Shown here piece after piece: positions 8,406 to 17,889 of a DNA stretch of 64,000 bases. The DNA is from DATMRF01 sp035566435 (lineage in GTDB: Bacteria > Verrucomicrobiota > Verrucomicrobiia > Limisphaerales > UBA8199), in contig DATMRF010000131.1 in assembly GCA_035566435.1 (NCBI GenBank), forward strand, positions 1 through 64,000, given 5' to 3'. Position numbers and translations under genes: made by a program. Position 1 is the first letter of the stretch; every line of letters begins with the position of its first letter. The notes beneath the pieces were generated by a model. That model was not told the origin of the DNA, did not search any database, and worked only from the letters and a program-made list of their open reading frames with translations.

Positions 8406-10904
8406 TTGAATTCAGCTGGGCATTCTGCAAGTAAGTGCGACGTGCAACCGCGAACCGTGAAATCGCCTCACAGGCTGTGGGTTTGCGTCGCGCTCGCCTT
8501 GCTCACACTGGGGCTCTATTCGCCCTCGCTAAGTCATGACTTTCTCACTTACGACGACCAGCAATATGTGACCGAGAATCCGCACGTTCGGGCCGGGTTG
8601 ACGGGGCCGGGAGTCGGTTGGGCCTTCACCCGTTTTTATGCCAGCAATTGGCATCCGTTGACCTGGCTTTCGCATATGCTGGATTGCCAGTTGTATGGGT
8701 TACGCCCTGCCGGTCACCACCTGACGAACGTGTTGTTGCACATCGCCAATACGCTTCTGCTGTTCCAGGTGTTGCTTCTGATGACCGGGGCCGTGTGGCG
8801 CAGCGCTTTCGTGGCCGCGCTCTTCGCCTGGCACCCGCTGCATGTCGAGTCCGTCGCCTGGGTGGCGGAACGAAAAGATGTACTGAGCGCCTTGTTCTGG
8901 CTGGCGACACTCTGGGCTTATGCGGCGTATGCCGCGAAGCGAGGATCGGCGGACATCGGAGAACAGCGGGGAGAGGGCAGAAGGCGGAGGGTCTGCAGCG
9001 GATCACCGCTCACGAATGGACAATCAGACAAAAGGGCAGGCGCCTCAAGATACTATCTTCTCGCGCTTTTCTTCTTCGGCCTGGGGCTGATGAGCAAGCC
9101 GATGGTGGTTACGCTGCCGTTTGTGCTTTTGCTTGTGGATTTCTGGCCATTAAAGAGGACAAAGCTGCTTCCGGGTGGGCCCGACGGAGAGCCGGCGGCC
9201 GGGGGACCGGCGCCGATATCTCTTGGGCGTCTCTGCATGGAGAAAGTGCCGTTTTTTGCGCTTTCGGCGGTCGGTTGCGTTCTGACCCTACTGGCCCAGC
9301 AGCGAGGCTCATCCATTGTTCCGACAGCCCAGCTTTCCTTAGGCTCACGCGTCACCAACGGCCTCGTTGCTTACCTCCATTACATCGGGGCGACGCTTTT
9401 TCCACGGGATTTGTCGATCTTCTATCCCTACCCAGCGGTCCGGCCGGTGACTCAAACCGCCGCAGCGCTGTTGTTATTGGGATTGATCTCAATCCTCGCT
9501 TTCTGGTCGGCGCAGCGCCGGCCTTACGTGCTGGTGGGCTGGCTTTGGTACGTGGGAACGCTTGTACCGGCGATTGGATTGATCCAGGTAGGACAGCAGG
9601 CTTGGGCTGACCGTTACACTTACCTGCCGTTAATTGGCCTTTTCGTCATCATCGCGTGGGGCCTCGGCGAATTCGCGAGTCTGCTGAAAGCTCGGAAACT
9701 TGCCGAAACTACGCCCGTTGAGCCGTTAACGCCACGGCCACCTCGAACAACGCCTGGCACAGTGATTCTCGCTTCGGCCGCCATATGTCTGACCGGCGCA
9801 CTGCTGACGGCAACTCTTCTGCAGCAGCGTTTTTGGAAGGACACGCAAAGGCTGTTCGAGCACGCGGCGCGAGTGACCCCGAATAACTTTTTAGCTGCCA
9901 GCATCCTCGCCAGCTTGCGAGTGGAGAAAGAACAGCCGGATGAAGCGATAATTCTATGCCGCCAAGCCTTGGGTTATAAGCCCACATGCGCTCCGGCCCA
10001 TTTCTTTCTGGGCCGGGCGCTGGAACAGAAGGGCGAATTGAACGAAGCCGTTAGCGAATATCAGGAAGCGCTGCGCCTCGAGCCGCGATTCAGCCAGGCC
10101 CATATCTTCATCGGCCTCGCGCTCGCTCGCCAAAACCAGTTCGACTCAGCGGCCGTGCATTACCGGTCGGCCTTGAAGATTGACCCGGATTCTGCTACGG
10201 CTGAGAACAATCTGGCCCGGCTGCTCCACTCTCAAGGCAAGCTGGAGGATGCCATCGCCCACTACACCAAGGCGCTGAAACTGGACCCAGACCTGGTCCA
10301 AGCCCAGAACAATCTCGGAGTTCTGCTGGTGCAAAAGGGCGAACTGGCCGAAGGCGTGGGCCACCTCCGAGCGGCCGTGCGGCTGAAGCCTAGTGACTCT
10401 GAATCCCGGTATAACCTCGCACTTGCTCTCAACCAGCACTGTCAATGGCGCGAAGCAGCCGAGTTGCTCGGAAAGCTTGCGTCAGGCCGAACCCAAGACG
10501 CCGCGTTCCACTTCCAATTCGGCGAAGCGCTTGCCCACCTGGGCGACTCTCGCGAAGCGATGAGTCACTACGCGCAATCGATCTTGCTCAAACCGGATTT
10601 CCCCGAAGCGCTCGACAGCCTCTCGTGGCTCCTGGCGACCAGCTCGAAGCCGGAGTTTCGGAATGGACCGGAGGCGGTCCGAATGGCCGAGCGCGCCTGT
10701 GAGCTCACCGGGCGAAAACAGCCGTCCATGCTGGCCACACTGGCGGCGGCATGTGCTGAAGATGGACGATTTGAGGAGGCGGTCGTTGCGGCCAAACAAG
10801 CCCAGGCACTTGCGGCTCGGGCTGGACGGGCGGCGGTGGCGCAAAAATGCCAGGCTGTGCTGGAGGCGGTCCAATCAAGGAAGCCCTTTCGTGAGGAATA
10901 CTGA
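8406..10904 (+). CDS. TMTC-like membrane glycosyltransferase with C-terminal TPR repeats
   Basis: 832 residues. The N-terminal half is polytopic and carries FLTYDDQQYVTENPHV, NWHPLTWLSHMLD and AWHPLHVESVAWVAERKDVL, motifs shared with the TMTC/DUF1736 family of protein O-mannosyltransferase-like enzymes. From about residue 490 there are at least six TPR motifs (for example AHFFLGRALEQKGELNEAV). The charged, low-complexity stretch at about residues 180-215 between two membrane segments looks inserted. The start is uncertain: TTG at 8406 follows AAAGAGAGA, with GTG at 8442 or 8457 as alternatives. The acceptor protein is unknown. Confidence 0.75.
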   Translation: MNSAGHSASKCDVQPRTVKSPHRLWVCVALALLTLGLYSPSLSHDFLTYDDQQYVTENPHVRAGLTGPGVGWAFTRFYASNWHPLTWLSHMLDCQLYGLRPAGHHLTNVLLHIANTLLLFQVLLLMTGAVWRSAFVAALFAWHPLHVESVAWVAERKDVLSALFWLATLWAYAAYAAKRGSADIGEQRGEGRRRRVCSGSPLTNGQSDKRAGASRYYLLALFFFGLGLMSKPMVVTLPFVLLLVDFWPLKRTKLLPGGPDGEPAAGGPAPISLGRLCMEKVPFFALSAVGCVLTLLAQQRGSSIVPTAQLSLGSRVTNGLVAYLHYIGATLFPRDLSIFYPYPAVRPVTQTAAALLLLGLISILAFWSAQRRPYVLVGWLWYVGTLVPAIGLIQVGQQAWADRYTYLPLIGLFVIIAWGLGEFASLLKARKLAETTPVEPLTPRPPRTTPGTVILASAAICLTGALLTATLLQQRFWKDTQRLFEHAARVTPNNFLAASILASLRVEKEQPDEAIILCRQALGYKPTCAPAHFFLGRALEQKGELNEAVSEYQEALRLEPRFSQAHIFIGLALARQNQFDSAAVHYRSALKIDPDSATAENNLARLLHSQGKLEDAIAHYTKALKLDPDLVQAQNNLGVLLVQKGELAEGVGHLRAAVRLKPSDSESRYNLALALNQHCQWREAAELLGKLASGRTQDAAFHFQFGEALAHLGDSREAMSHYAQSILLKPDFPEALDSLSWLLATSSKPEFRNGPEAVRMAERACELTGRKQPSMLATLAAACAEDGRFEEAVVAAKQAQALAARAGRAAVAQKCQAVLEAVQSRKPFREEY

Positions 10905-10926
10905 AAGGGTGTTCGAAGGGACGCGG

Positions 10927-11772
10927 CTACCTATACACATCCCAAATCACGTCCGGATTTAGCTTTTCCGCACGATGCGGACCGCTGTCGTCAGGCATGC
11001 CGTTAGTAATATAGCTGCGCTTGAAATAAGCGGAGTGTCCGTCGATGAAGACCAGGTTACCCCCCGCAGCGTTATGGCGCATGCTGAACCGATAGCTGCG
11101 CGCACAAGGAAAAATCCCGTTCCGGCTGGGGTCACTTACGTAGGTCTCACGGCTGGGACTGAAGGCAGCCTCAGTCAGCAGGACTGTAGCCGAGGCCTGG
11201 GGGATGCTGGAGAGTTTCGGCATCGTGGGATAGGGGAGTTTTCCGTAGCCGGTGCCGATGGGAGTTGTAGCCTTCAAGTCAATATTCATGACGTAGCTGA
11301 AGAACCCGAACGCTCCCCCTTGCAGAAACGTATCATTCTTGTCGGCGACCGCGGAGGGGCAATGCCACACCTTTCCATTGCCACCGGGGAACGGCAGCTT
11401 GTTGGCCGGAATGCCGCCGGGAAGCGCGTAGTAATTCGAAAGGGGTTTGTCGGCCATCACGCTGGCGAGCACATTAAACCAGGCGTTATCGTCGAAGGGG
11501 CTGCCGGGCCCCGTCGTCGCGCCGGTATCGACTCCATAAGTTCCACTATTATCAGTGCCGTCACGAGGCATTTGATCGATGTTATCCGTCGCGAATATCT
11601 GCAACGCGATGCCCCACTGGCGCAGGTTGGACAAACAATTAATTGATTGGGCCTTCGCCTTGGCTCGATTGAGCGCCGGGAGCAGCATGGCGGCGAGAAT
11701 GGCGATGATGGCAATCACCACCAGCAGTTCGATCAAGGTGAAGGCAATCTGCCTCCTGGAATTCCGGTTCAT
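10927..11772 (-). CDS. Pseudopilin-like protein with DG-box C-terminus
   Basis: 281 residues from MNRNSRRQ. The prepilin N-terminus has FTLIELLVVIAIIAILAAML at residues 10-29, with the conserved Glu at +5 after the presumed cleavage site. The C-terminal part has the pilin-like globular region with RHNAAGGNLVFIDGH, an H-X10-DG variant of the H-X9-DG motif common in Planctomycetes/Verrucomicrobia pseudopilins. It is expected to be processed by a type IV prepilin peptidase and to sit in a type II secretion-like or surface assembly. No secretion genes are adjacent. A possible promoter lies immediately upstream. Confidence 0.85.
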   Translation of the reverse strand: MNRNSRRQIAFTLIELLVVIAIIAILAAMLLPALNRAKAKAQSINCLSNLRQWGIALQIFATDNIDQMPRDGTDNSGTYGVDTGATTGPGSPFDDNAWFNVLASVMADKPLSNYYALPGGIPANKLPFPGGNGKVWHCPSAVADKNDTFLQGGAFGFFSYVMNIDLKATTPIGTGYGKLPYPTMPKLSSIPQASATVLLTEAAFSPSRETYVSDPSRNGIFPCARSYRFSMRHNAAGGNLVFIDGHSAYFKRSYITNGMPDDSGPHRAEKLNPDVIWDVYR

Positions 11773-11785
11773 ATCGACAATCAAA

Positions 11786-11815
11786 GTTATAATGCTGACC
11801 CACCGACTGTATCAA
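11786..11815 (-). promoter_or_regulatory. Possible promoter of the pseudopilin gene
   Basis: On the minus strand TTGATA (11815-11810) and TATAAC (11791-11786) are 18 bp apart, close to sigma70 consensus. The predicted start of transcription would be near 11779, leaving only about 7 nt before the ATG at 11772, so the mRNA would be nearly leaderless. This is from pattern matching only. Confidence 0.35.
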
Positions 11816-11918
11816 AACTTAGCAGAGCGTAAGGCGGCTAAGCAAGAACAGCTTGACGAGGGCGGCCCCGGGCCAGTGGAGCTCGGGGCGGCCGTCTCAT
11901 GCAAAAACGGTCCGTGAA

Positions 11919-14192
11919 TCAAGGACTTACGATTTTGAAGAATTGGGCCGAGCCGGCCGTGGGCGTGCTAAAAGATCCGGACACGTTCGTAAAGGCGAGG
12001 CCAACGGCCACCGGCAAATATGGACCGTTGACGTTGCCCGAGCCGAGAACACTGTACGAATAACTGTAAGGCACTGCTTGCCAGGCTAGAACGACATTGC
12101 TTCCCGAGAGAGTAGCCCTGGCAGTCACCGCAGGAGGCGGGTTCGTGATAATGTCCTCCATACTGGTCAGGTTGAGCTCGTAACCGGCAGAGGAATAGGT
12201 GCCAGATTTGAACTGGGATAGCGCGCCGAGGACACTGTAAGCGAAGGTGGGCATCGGGGCACCGACGACGTTGGTAACTACGGAACCAATGAAAATGATG
12301 AAAGGCACGCCACTCTGGTTGGTGACGACTACATTGCCCGCCGGGAAAAGTGTGGCGCCCGAACTGGGGAAGTAAACGTTGGTCATCATCACGAATCTGC
12401 CCTCCAGGTTGGTCTCCATGAGGCCCGCATTGTTGGTTAGGTTCGGCGAGAAAACCGTTGGCGCAGGCAGCGGATTGTTATGGGAAACGACGGAATACGT
12501 TTGATACGGGTTGCCGAAGACGCATTGCAGTTCCAGGCTGTTGTTGAAGCTGTTCAGGGTGCCGGTGGCGGTAACTTCGTCGGCGAGTGCGGGCCGGAAG
12601 GAGGAGTCACCCGTAATAAAGAGGTTGATGCCGGCCGTGCTGTCCTGAAGGTAATAGGATGACGTATTGCCAGTAGTGAGGTTGGTCGTCGTGGTCACCA
12701 CCCCGGTAATATTGAAGGTGGAGCTCGTGTCGCTGGGCTGCCAGGTTGTGGTGTTCAAGAGGCTGCGCAGGAAAGCAATGCTCACCGCGCGCGGAGGGTT
12801 GACGGTGACGAGGGCATTTGTGCTGGTGGTGCTGGTGCTGGGTCCGGTCACAGTGATGCTATAATTGCCTGTCTCATTCGTGCTGATACCGGCGATCGTG
12901 AGCGTCGGTGTCTGGGAGCCGGAAATGACGCAATTATCGTTCGGGAAGCCGAATGGGTTGCTGCCGTCCGAAATGGTGTTCCCGTTGAACTTCCATAGAT
13001 AGGATAACGGACCTGTGCCAAAGGCGGAGGCGGTCAACGTCAAAGTGCTACCAACCGAACTGCCGGTGCTCTTAGGCTGTACCGTGAACCCAGGCGGGGT
13101 CAGGGTGGTATTGACGGAGACAAAGTTTGTCCTGCTCCAGGCGCCGAACACGCTGTTGGAGACTGCGCAGAAATACGTTCCCTGGTCCGAGCCGCTCAAG
13201 TTGGGAATGAAATACGTCTGGCCGTTTGCGCCAGGAACCGGATTCGTGACCCCGCCCGAAATCTGATACCACTGGTAGGTTAAAGGGCCACCCCCAAAGC
13301 TGGTGGCGAAGACCTCGATGAGAGCCGGGTTACCGGTGTAGTTAGTCAAGTTAAAGATGTTGGTGGCTATCAGGACCGGGCCAGGGGCACTATTGGTCAC
13401 GACGTCGGCGAATGTATCGCCCAAGACGACGTCCCGAACGTCCACTGTGCCGCCGCCGGTTCGCTGGCGGAAGAGCAGGCCGGCGAGACTGGTTGCGGCG
13501 GCGAGGTCGGTGGTCACGGGGGCCATGTTGGCCGTGTCGGTTTCGGACGCAGGATTGACCCACAGGTAAGCCACTCCGTTGTCGATGTCGTATTTCAAAA
13601 CCACCTGGTAATCCACGTTCCTAATGAGATCAATCGGGACGTAATGGATACTCGGACTGCCGCCTTGAGCAGGGTCGCCCGCCGCATTGGCCACGCCGAA
13701 ACGGTAGGTCCCGGCAACCGTATTGGTGAAGGGATAGGTATTGGTATTTCCGATCTCAAACACCCGGCCTCGGAAGTTAAAGCCGTTCGTAGCGGACGGC
13801 GGGGTGCCAAGGTCGTTGAAACTGGCGAAATAGGTCCCCGCTCCGGCACCGGGGACAAAGTTGGCGCTGGCGATAAAGCTGGCATAGACCACTCCGCTAA
13901 TGACGGGGTTCGTATTGATGGGGTCGAATAACCGCATCACGTACTCCGTGTTCAGACCGTTAATCCTTAAGCGCTTGCCATTAACGGCTGCGCCCGAAGT
14001 GTAGGTATTGGTGACGACCAGCGCATCGTTAGCGGTCAGACTCCCAGGCAAGTGAGGGTACCAGGCGCCGCCCGAATTGGTTGAGATGCACCCGCCGGGA
14101 TAATTGGTGATGGTGTCATACCAAAACTGCGTGGCCTGCAGGTGAACCGCCGCCAAAGCGGTCAACAGAAGGGTGAGTAGGGTTTTCTTCAT
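11919..14192 (-). CDS. Secreted protein with Ig-like domains and a conserved C-terminal tail
   Basis: 757 residues. Signal peptide at residues 1-20 (MKKTLLTLLLTALAAVHLQA). Residues ~20-270 form an LPXTG-free, Asn/Thr-rich domain I do not recognise. Two Ig-like domains follow (about 275-365 with SGSDQGTYFCAVSN, and 370-470 with ISTNETGNYSITVTG). A middle domain (about 475-690) resembles an OB-fold of extracellular nucleases (NITGVVTTTTN, YYLQDSTAGINLF). The C-terminus has YSVLGSGNVNGPY and ends FFKIVSP, similar to the end of the GH92 protein in this window. It is likely surface-exposed; no catalytic motif is evident. Confidence 0.7.
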   Translation of the reverse strand: MKKTLLTLLLTALAAVHLQATQFWYDTITNYPGGCISTNSGGAWYPHLPGSLTANDALVVTNTYTSGAAVNGKRLRINGLNTEYVMRLFDPINTNPVISGVVYASFIASANFVPGAGAGTYFASFNDLGTPPSATNGFNFRGRVFEIGNTNTYPFTNTVAGTYRFGVANAAGDPAQGGSPSIHYVPIDLIRNVDYQVVLKYDIDNGVAYLWVNPASETDTANMAPVTTDLAAATSLAGLLFRQRTGGGTVDVRDVVLGDTFADVVTNSAPGPVLIATNIFNLTNYTGNPALIEVFATSFGGGPLTYQWYQISGGVTNPVPGANGQTYFIPNLSGSDQGTYFCAVSNSVFGAWSRTNFVSVNTTLTPPGFTVQPKSTGSSVGSTLTLTASAFGTGPLSYLWKFNGNTISDGSNPFGFPNDNCVISGSQTPTLTIAGISTNETGNYSITVTGPSTSTTSTNALVTVNPPRAVSIAFLRSLLNTTTWQPSDTSSTFNITGVVTTTTNLTTGNTSSYYLQDSTAGINLFITGDSSFRPALADEVTATGTLNSFNNSLELQCVFGNPYQTYSVVSHNNPLPAPTVFSPNLTNNAGLMETNLEGRFVMMTNVYFPSSGATLFPAGNVVVTNQSGVPFIIFIGSVVTNVVGAPMPTFAYSVLGALSQFKSGTYSSAGYELNLTSMEDIITNPPPAVTARATLSGSNVVLAWQAVPYSYSYSVLGSGNVNGPYLPVAVGLAFTNVSGSFSTPTAGSAQFFKIVSP

Positions 14193-14397
14193 AGCTTCAT
14201 TTCAGTTGTGTGTGGCTCGAGAAAGTTCCGGATGAAAAGGAGCCGATGGGGTTCTCGGTCGGCGCATCCGGACCAATATCAAGCGTCGATTTCCTGAGGG
14301 CGATAATAGAATTTGCTTGTCAGTTTGCAAGAATTTATTGGTAACGACTTATTCACAATCTGGTCACAGGTTGATGACAAAAGCGCGTTCACTGAAA

Positions 14398-14510
14398 GGT
14401 AGGGCTGGTTGTCCTCAACCAGCCGCGATGCTCTGCGGCTCGACCGAAGGGTCTTTCGTTGGCTGAGGCTCCACTGGGTTCGCGGCGCGTTGGGGACAAC
14501 GCGCCCTACC
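14398..14510. repeat. Paired-hairpin REP element after the histidine kinase gene
   Basis: Bounded by GGTAGGGC and GCCCTACC. Inside are two perfect 9-bp hairpins: stem GGCTGGTTG/CAACCAGCC with loop TCCT (14403-14424), and stem GGCGCGTTG/CAACGCGCC with loop GGGA (14484-14505). The second abuts the stop codon of the histidine kinase gene (14508-14506) and could end its transcript. A single-hairpin relative is at 33140-33160. Apart from this element, the spacer 14193-14505 shows nothing recognisable. Confidence 0.75.
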
Positions 14511-15693
14511 TTGGTGCGGCCGGCGCGGAACCCAGTCCGGCGACCGTGAAATAAAAGACCGCGCCCTTGTCCACCGCGGCTTCGGCCCAAACGCAGCCGC
14601 CGTGCCGGCGCACGATGCGGTCCACGACCGCCAGGCCGACGCCGGCGCCGTCGAAGTCTTCAGCGGGGTGGAGCCGCTGGAAGACGCCGAACAGTTTGTC
14701 GGCGTACTTCATATTGAAGCCCACGCCATTATCGCGGACGTAGATGGCGGGTCCGTTGTCGAGGGCAAGGACGCCGACCTCGATGACGGCCGGAGAGCGA
14801 GGGCGGGTGTACTTGACGGCGTTGGAGAGGAGGTTGGCGAAGACCTGTTTGAGCAGGCCGGGGTCGCCTTCGACGGTGGGCAACGGCTGCAAGCGCCACT
14901 CGATGCCGCGACCGGAGGTCTCGGCCTTAAGGTCCGCAACGACTTCGTTGACGAGTGCGCCGAAAGCGGTGGGTTGGAGCCGCAGTTCCTGCCGGCCGAG
15001 GCGGGCGAGTTTCAGCAAATCGTCCACGAGGCGGCTCATGCGCCGGGTGCCGGCGCGGATGTTGTCGAGGAACCGCCGGGCCTGCTCGGGCAGGGCGGCA
15101 GCGTAGTCATCCACCAGGAGAGCGCCGAAGGCATCGATGTGCCGCAGAGGAGCGCGCAGGTCATGCGCGACCGAGTAAGTGAAGGACTCCAGGTCCTGGT
15201 TGGCCGCCACCAGTTCGGCCGTGCGCGCCTCAACGCGCTGTTCGAGGTCGAGATTCATCCGCCGGATTTCCTCCTGCGCCCGGTGGCGCTCGGTGATGTC
15301 CCGCACAATGGCGGTGTAGATTTTCTCCCCGCCAAGCTGGACCTGGGAAATCGAGGCCTCGATGGGGAACTGCTCCCCATCGGCGCGCAGTCCCCAAAGC
15401 GAGGGTGAGTGGCCCATGACCCGGGTGGTCACACCGGTGCGGCCAAACGCTTCGACTTCCTGGCGATGCTTCTGATGAAAACCCGCCGGGAGCAGGCGAT
15501 CCAGCGGCTCGCCGAGGACCTCGGAAGCGGCGTAGCGAAACATCCGCTCGGCGGCCGGATTGAACATCCGGATGCGCTGGCGGGCATCGACGCTGATGAT
15601 GGCATCCATGGCGGAGTCGAAAATGGCCGCCAAAAGGGAGCGGGCCTCGCCGGCTGGTTGCAAGTCGTTCACGAGCGGGAGAGCATCCCCCAT
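14506..15693 (-). CDS. PAS-domain sensor histidine kinase
   Basis: 395 residues, soluble, with no membrane helix. The PAS domain spans residues ~20-140 (FDSAMDAIISVDARQRI to TAIVRDITERHR), a coiled linker 140-168, and HisKA with the phosphoacceptor His177 in YSVAHDLRAPLRHID. HATPase_c has NLLSNAVKYT (N box), VRDNGVGF (G1) and GAGVGLAVVDRI (G2). The phytochrome-type HisKA pattern suggests a cytoplasmic energy, redox or light-type sensor, but the PAS ligand is unknown. No response regulator is adjacent, so it is an orphan kinase. Confidence 0.88.
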   Translation of the reverse strand: MGDALPLVNDLQPAGEARSLLAAIFDSAMDAIISVDARQRIRMFNPAAERMFRYAASEVLGEPLDRLLPAGFHQKHRQEVEAFGRTGVTTRVMGHSPSLWGLRADGEQFPIEASISQVQLGGEKIYTAIVRDITERHRAQEEIRRMNLDLEQRVEARTAELVAANQDLESFTYSVAHDLRAPLRHIDAFGALLVDDYAAALPEQARRFLDNIRAGTRRMSRLVDDLLKLARLGRQELRLQPTAFGALVNEVVADLKAETSGRGIEWRLQPLPTVEGDPGLLKQVFANLLSNAVKYTRPRSPAVIEVGVLALDNGPAIYVRDNGVGFNMKYADKLFGVFQRLHPAEDFDGAGVGLAVVDRIVRRHGGCVWAEAAVDKGAVFYFTVAGLGSAPAAPR

Positions 15694-15722
15694 CGGCGAA
15701 GTTTATCCAAATACAAAACAGG

Positions 15723-15751
15723 TTGCCGTCGGGGGCGGATTGACCTATTCT
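15723..15751 (+). promoter_or_regulatory. Likely promoter of tRNA-Arg
   Basis: TTGCCG (15723-15728) and TATTCT (15746-15751) are 17 bp apart, each matching four of six sigma70 consensus bases. The predicted start of transcription near 15758 is just ahead of the tRNA at 15765. Confidence 0.4.
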
Positions 15752-15764
15752 GCTGGCGTCCAGT

Positions 15765-15841
15765 GCGCGAGTAGCTCAATTGGATAGAGCGTCGGCCTCC
15801 GGAGCCGAAGGTTGTGGGTTCGACCCCCGCCTCGCGTACCA
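15765..15841 (+). tRNA. tRNA-Arg (anticodon CCG)
   Basis: A full cloverleaf can be drawn. The acceptor stem is GCGCGAG/CTCGCGT (a G-U pair at the first position). The D arm has GCTC/GAGC. The anticodon stem TCGGC/GCCGA holds loop CTCCGGA, with anticodon CCG at 15799-15801. The T arm has GTGGG, TTCGACC and CCCGC. The terminal CCA is encoded (15839-15841). It reads CGG arginine codons. Confidence 0.95.
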
Positions 15842-15924
15842 GGCCGCCTGGCGCGCACTGGATCCTTGGGGAACGGGAACACTCTACTTTCCTTTAGGTG
15901 ACGCGGAACCGAGTTTGGAAATCG

Positions 15925-17763
15925 ATGAACGACATTGACACCGAGAGCATAAAGGGCATCGCGAACCAGTTGCGAATCCACTCCATCGCAGCCACCACCG
16001 CGGCCGGCAGCGGTCATCCGACCTCGTGCTGTTCCGCAGCCGACCTCGTCGCGGCGCTGTTTTTTGGCCACATGCGCTATGACGCGAAGAATCCGCATTT
16101 TCATAACAACGACCGTTTCATTCTGTCGAAAGGGCATGCGGCGCCCTTGCTGTACGCGGCCTGGGCGGAAACGGGTCTTTTCCCGGTGGATGAGTTACTC
16201 AAGCTGCGCCAGTTCGGCAGCGACCTGGAAGGTCATCCCACTCCGCGGCTGGCGTTTGCGGATGTGGCAACCGGCTCGCTGGGCCAGGGACTGAGCGTCG
16301 GGGTGGGCATGGCGCTGTGCGCACGGCTGGACAATCTGGATTACCGGACGTACGTGCTGCTGGGCGACGGCGAATGCTCCGAGGGATCTGTTTGGGAGGC
16401 CGCTTCGCTGGCCGGGCTCAACCAGCTCAACAACCTGATCGCGGTCGTGGACGTTAACCGCCTCGGGCAGAGCGAGGCCGCGCCGCTGGGTCATAACCTG
16501 GATGCGTTTAAAGCACGCTTCGAAGCGTTTGGCTGGCGGACCGAAGAGATTGACGGCCACGACGTCGACGAGATTGTGGAGGTGCTGGCCGCCGTCGGTT
16601 TGGGCCACCAACCGCTCGTGATTCTTGCCAAAACCCTGAAGGGCGCCGGCATTTCTTTCCTGCAGGACAAGGAAGGCTGGCACGGCAAACCGCTGTCCAA
16701 AGAGGAAGCCGAGCGGGCCATTGCCGAGCTGCGGCCTTCAGCGAAGTCCGGCATCGGCCGCCCGATCCCGGTTCCCAGCCAACTGGCGGCCCCCAATAAC
16801 CAGGCGCCTGCCGCCTACCCGCCGCCGGCCTACAAGCTGGGCGACCTGGTCGCGACGCGCGAGGCCTTCGGCAACGCGCTGGTCCGGATCGGCAGCGTGG
16901 ACCCACGGGTGGTGGCGCTGGATGGCGATACCAAGAACTCCACCTATTCGGAAAAGTTTTTCAAGAAGTTCCCCAACCGCTCCACCGAATGCTTTATCGC
17001 GGAGCAGAACATGGTGGGAGTGGCGACCGGATTTGCCGTGCGTGGCAAGGTGCCGTTTGCGTCCACGTTCGCGACCTTCTTCACCCGGGCCTTTGACCAG
17101 GTGCGCGTCGCGGGCATTTCGCGGGCGAACCTGAAGCTGGTGGGCTCGCACGTGGGCGTCAGCATTGGCGAAGACGGGCCGTCGCAGATGGGTCTGGAAG
17201 ACCTGGCGATGATGCGCGCGGTGGCCGGCAGCACTGTGCTTTACCCCAGCGACGCGGTTAGCGCCGAGAAGCTCATGGACCAGGTGGCGGCGCACCCGGG
17301 CGTTTGTTTCCTCCGCACTTCCCGTCCCAAGGCCGCGGTCCTTTACAACAACGAAGAAGCGTTTCCGATCGGCGGCGCCAAGGTGTTGCGGCAGGCGGCG
17401 AACGACAAAGTGACGGTGATCGGGGCGGGCGTCACGCTGTATGAGGCGTTGAAGGCCGCCGATGCGCTGAAGGCTGAAGGGATCGGGATTACGGTCATTG
17501 ATGCCTACAGCGTGAAACCGCTCGGCAAGGACGTCATTCTCGCGGCGGCGCAAAAAACCGGCAATGTGGCACTCACCGTTGAGGATCATTATGCCGAAGG
17601 CGGCCTGGGCGATGCGGTGGCAGGCGAACTGAGTGCTGCCGGAATCAAAGTCCACAAGCTGGCGGTGTTTGAGCTGCCGCGTTCAGGCAAGCCAGAGGAG
17701 TTGCTGGCCCACTACGGGATCGACGCGAACGCGATCATCAAGAAAGTCAAAGAACTGAGCTGA
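15925..17763 (+). CDS. tkt: Transketolase
   Basis: 612 residues from MNDIDTESIKG. An in-frame GTG nine codons upstream is less likely, because GGAA precedes this ATG. The N-terminal thiamine-diphosphate domain has GSGHPTSCCS, FILSKGHAAPLLY, LGQGLSVGVGMA and GDGECSEGSVWEAA. The middle pyrimidine domain has CFIAEQNMVGVATGFA, and a C-terminal domain completes the fold. Length and motifs fit the short (about 620-residue) transketolase type. It interconverts pentose and triose/hexose phosphates in the pentose phosphate pathway. It starts about 80 bp after tRNA-Arg and is transcribed in the same direction. Confidence 0.92.
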   Translation: MNDIDTESIKGIANQLRIHSIAATTAAGSGHPTSCCSAADLVAALFFGHMRYDAKNPHFHNNDRFILSKGHAAPLLYAAWAETGLFPVDELLKLRQFGSDLEGHPTPRLAFADVATGSLGQGLSVGVGMALCARLDNLDYRTYVLLGDGECSEGSVWEAASLAGLNQLNNLIAVVDVNRLGQSEAAPLGHNLDAFKARFEAFGWRTEEIDGHDVDEIVEVLAAVGLGHQPLVILAKTLKGAGISFLQDKEGWHGKPLSKEEAERAIAELRPSAKSGIGRPIPVPSQLAAPNNQAPAAYPPPAYKLGDLVATREAFGNALVRIGSVDPRVVALDGDTKNSTYSEKFFKKFPNRSTECFIAEQNMVGVATGFAVRGKVPFASTFATFFTRAFDQVRVAGISRANLKLVGSHVGVSIGEDGPSQMGLEDLAMMRAVAGSTVLYPSDAVSAEKLMDQVAAHPGVCFLRTSRPKAAVLYNNEEAFPIGGAKVLRQAANDKVTVIGAGVTLYEALKAADALKAEGIGITVIDAYSVKPLGKDVILAAAQKTGNVALTVEDHYAEGGLGDAVAGELSAAGIKVHKLAVFELPRSGKPEELLAHYGIDANAIIKKVKELS

Positions 17764-17839
17764 GACGAGGCAAGGAGTCTCGAACCAACGTCGCGAATCG
17801 CGCCTGCGTGCAAGATCAGAGACTCCTGACGTCGTCTCC
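17762..17839. repeat. Inverted repeat after transketolase
   Basis: Left arm 17762-17781 (GAGACGA…AGGAGTCTC) and right arm 17818-17838 are inverted copies with a few mismatches, separated by about 37 bp. It starts within the transketolase stop codon. No T-run follows, so it is a weak terminator candidate and more likely another dispersed intergenic hairpin element. Confidence 0.5.
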
Positions 17840-17889
17840 CACGAGAAACGGGGCCTTCCGCGGCGGGCTTTAGCTTTCATCCTTTCCTC

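Noticed and set aside
10155..10445. Antisense frame inside the TPR region of the TMTC-like gene
   Set aside because: It is a shadow of repeated TPR codons on the other strand, without supporting features.
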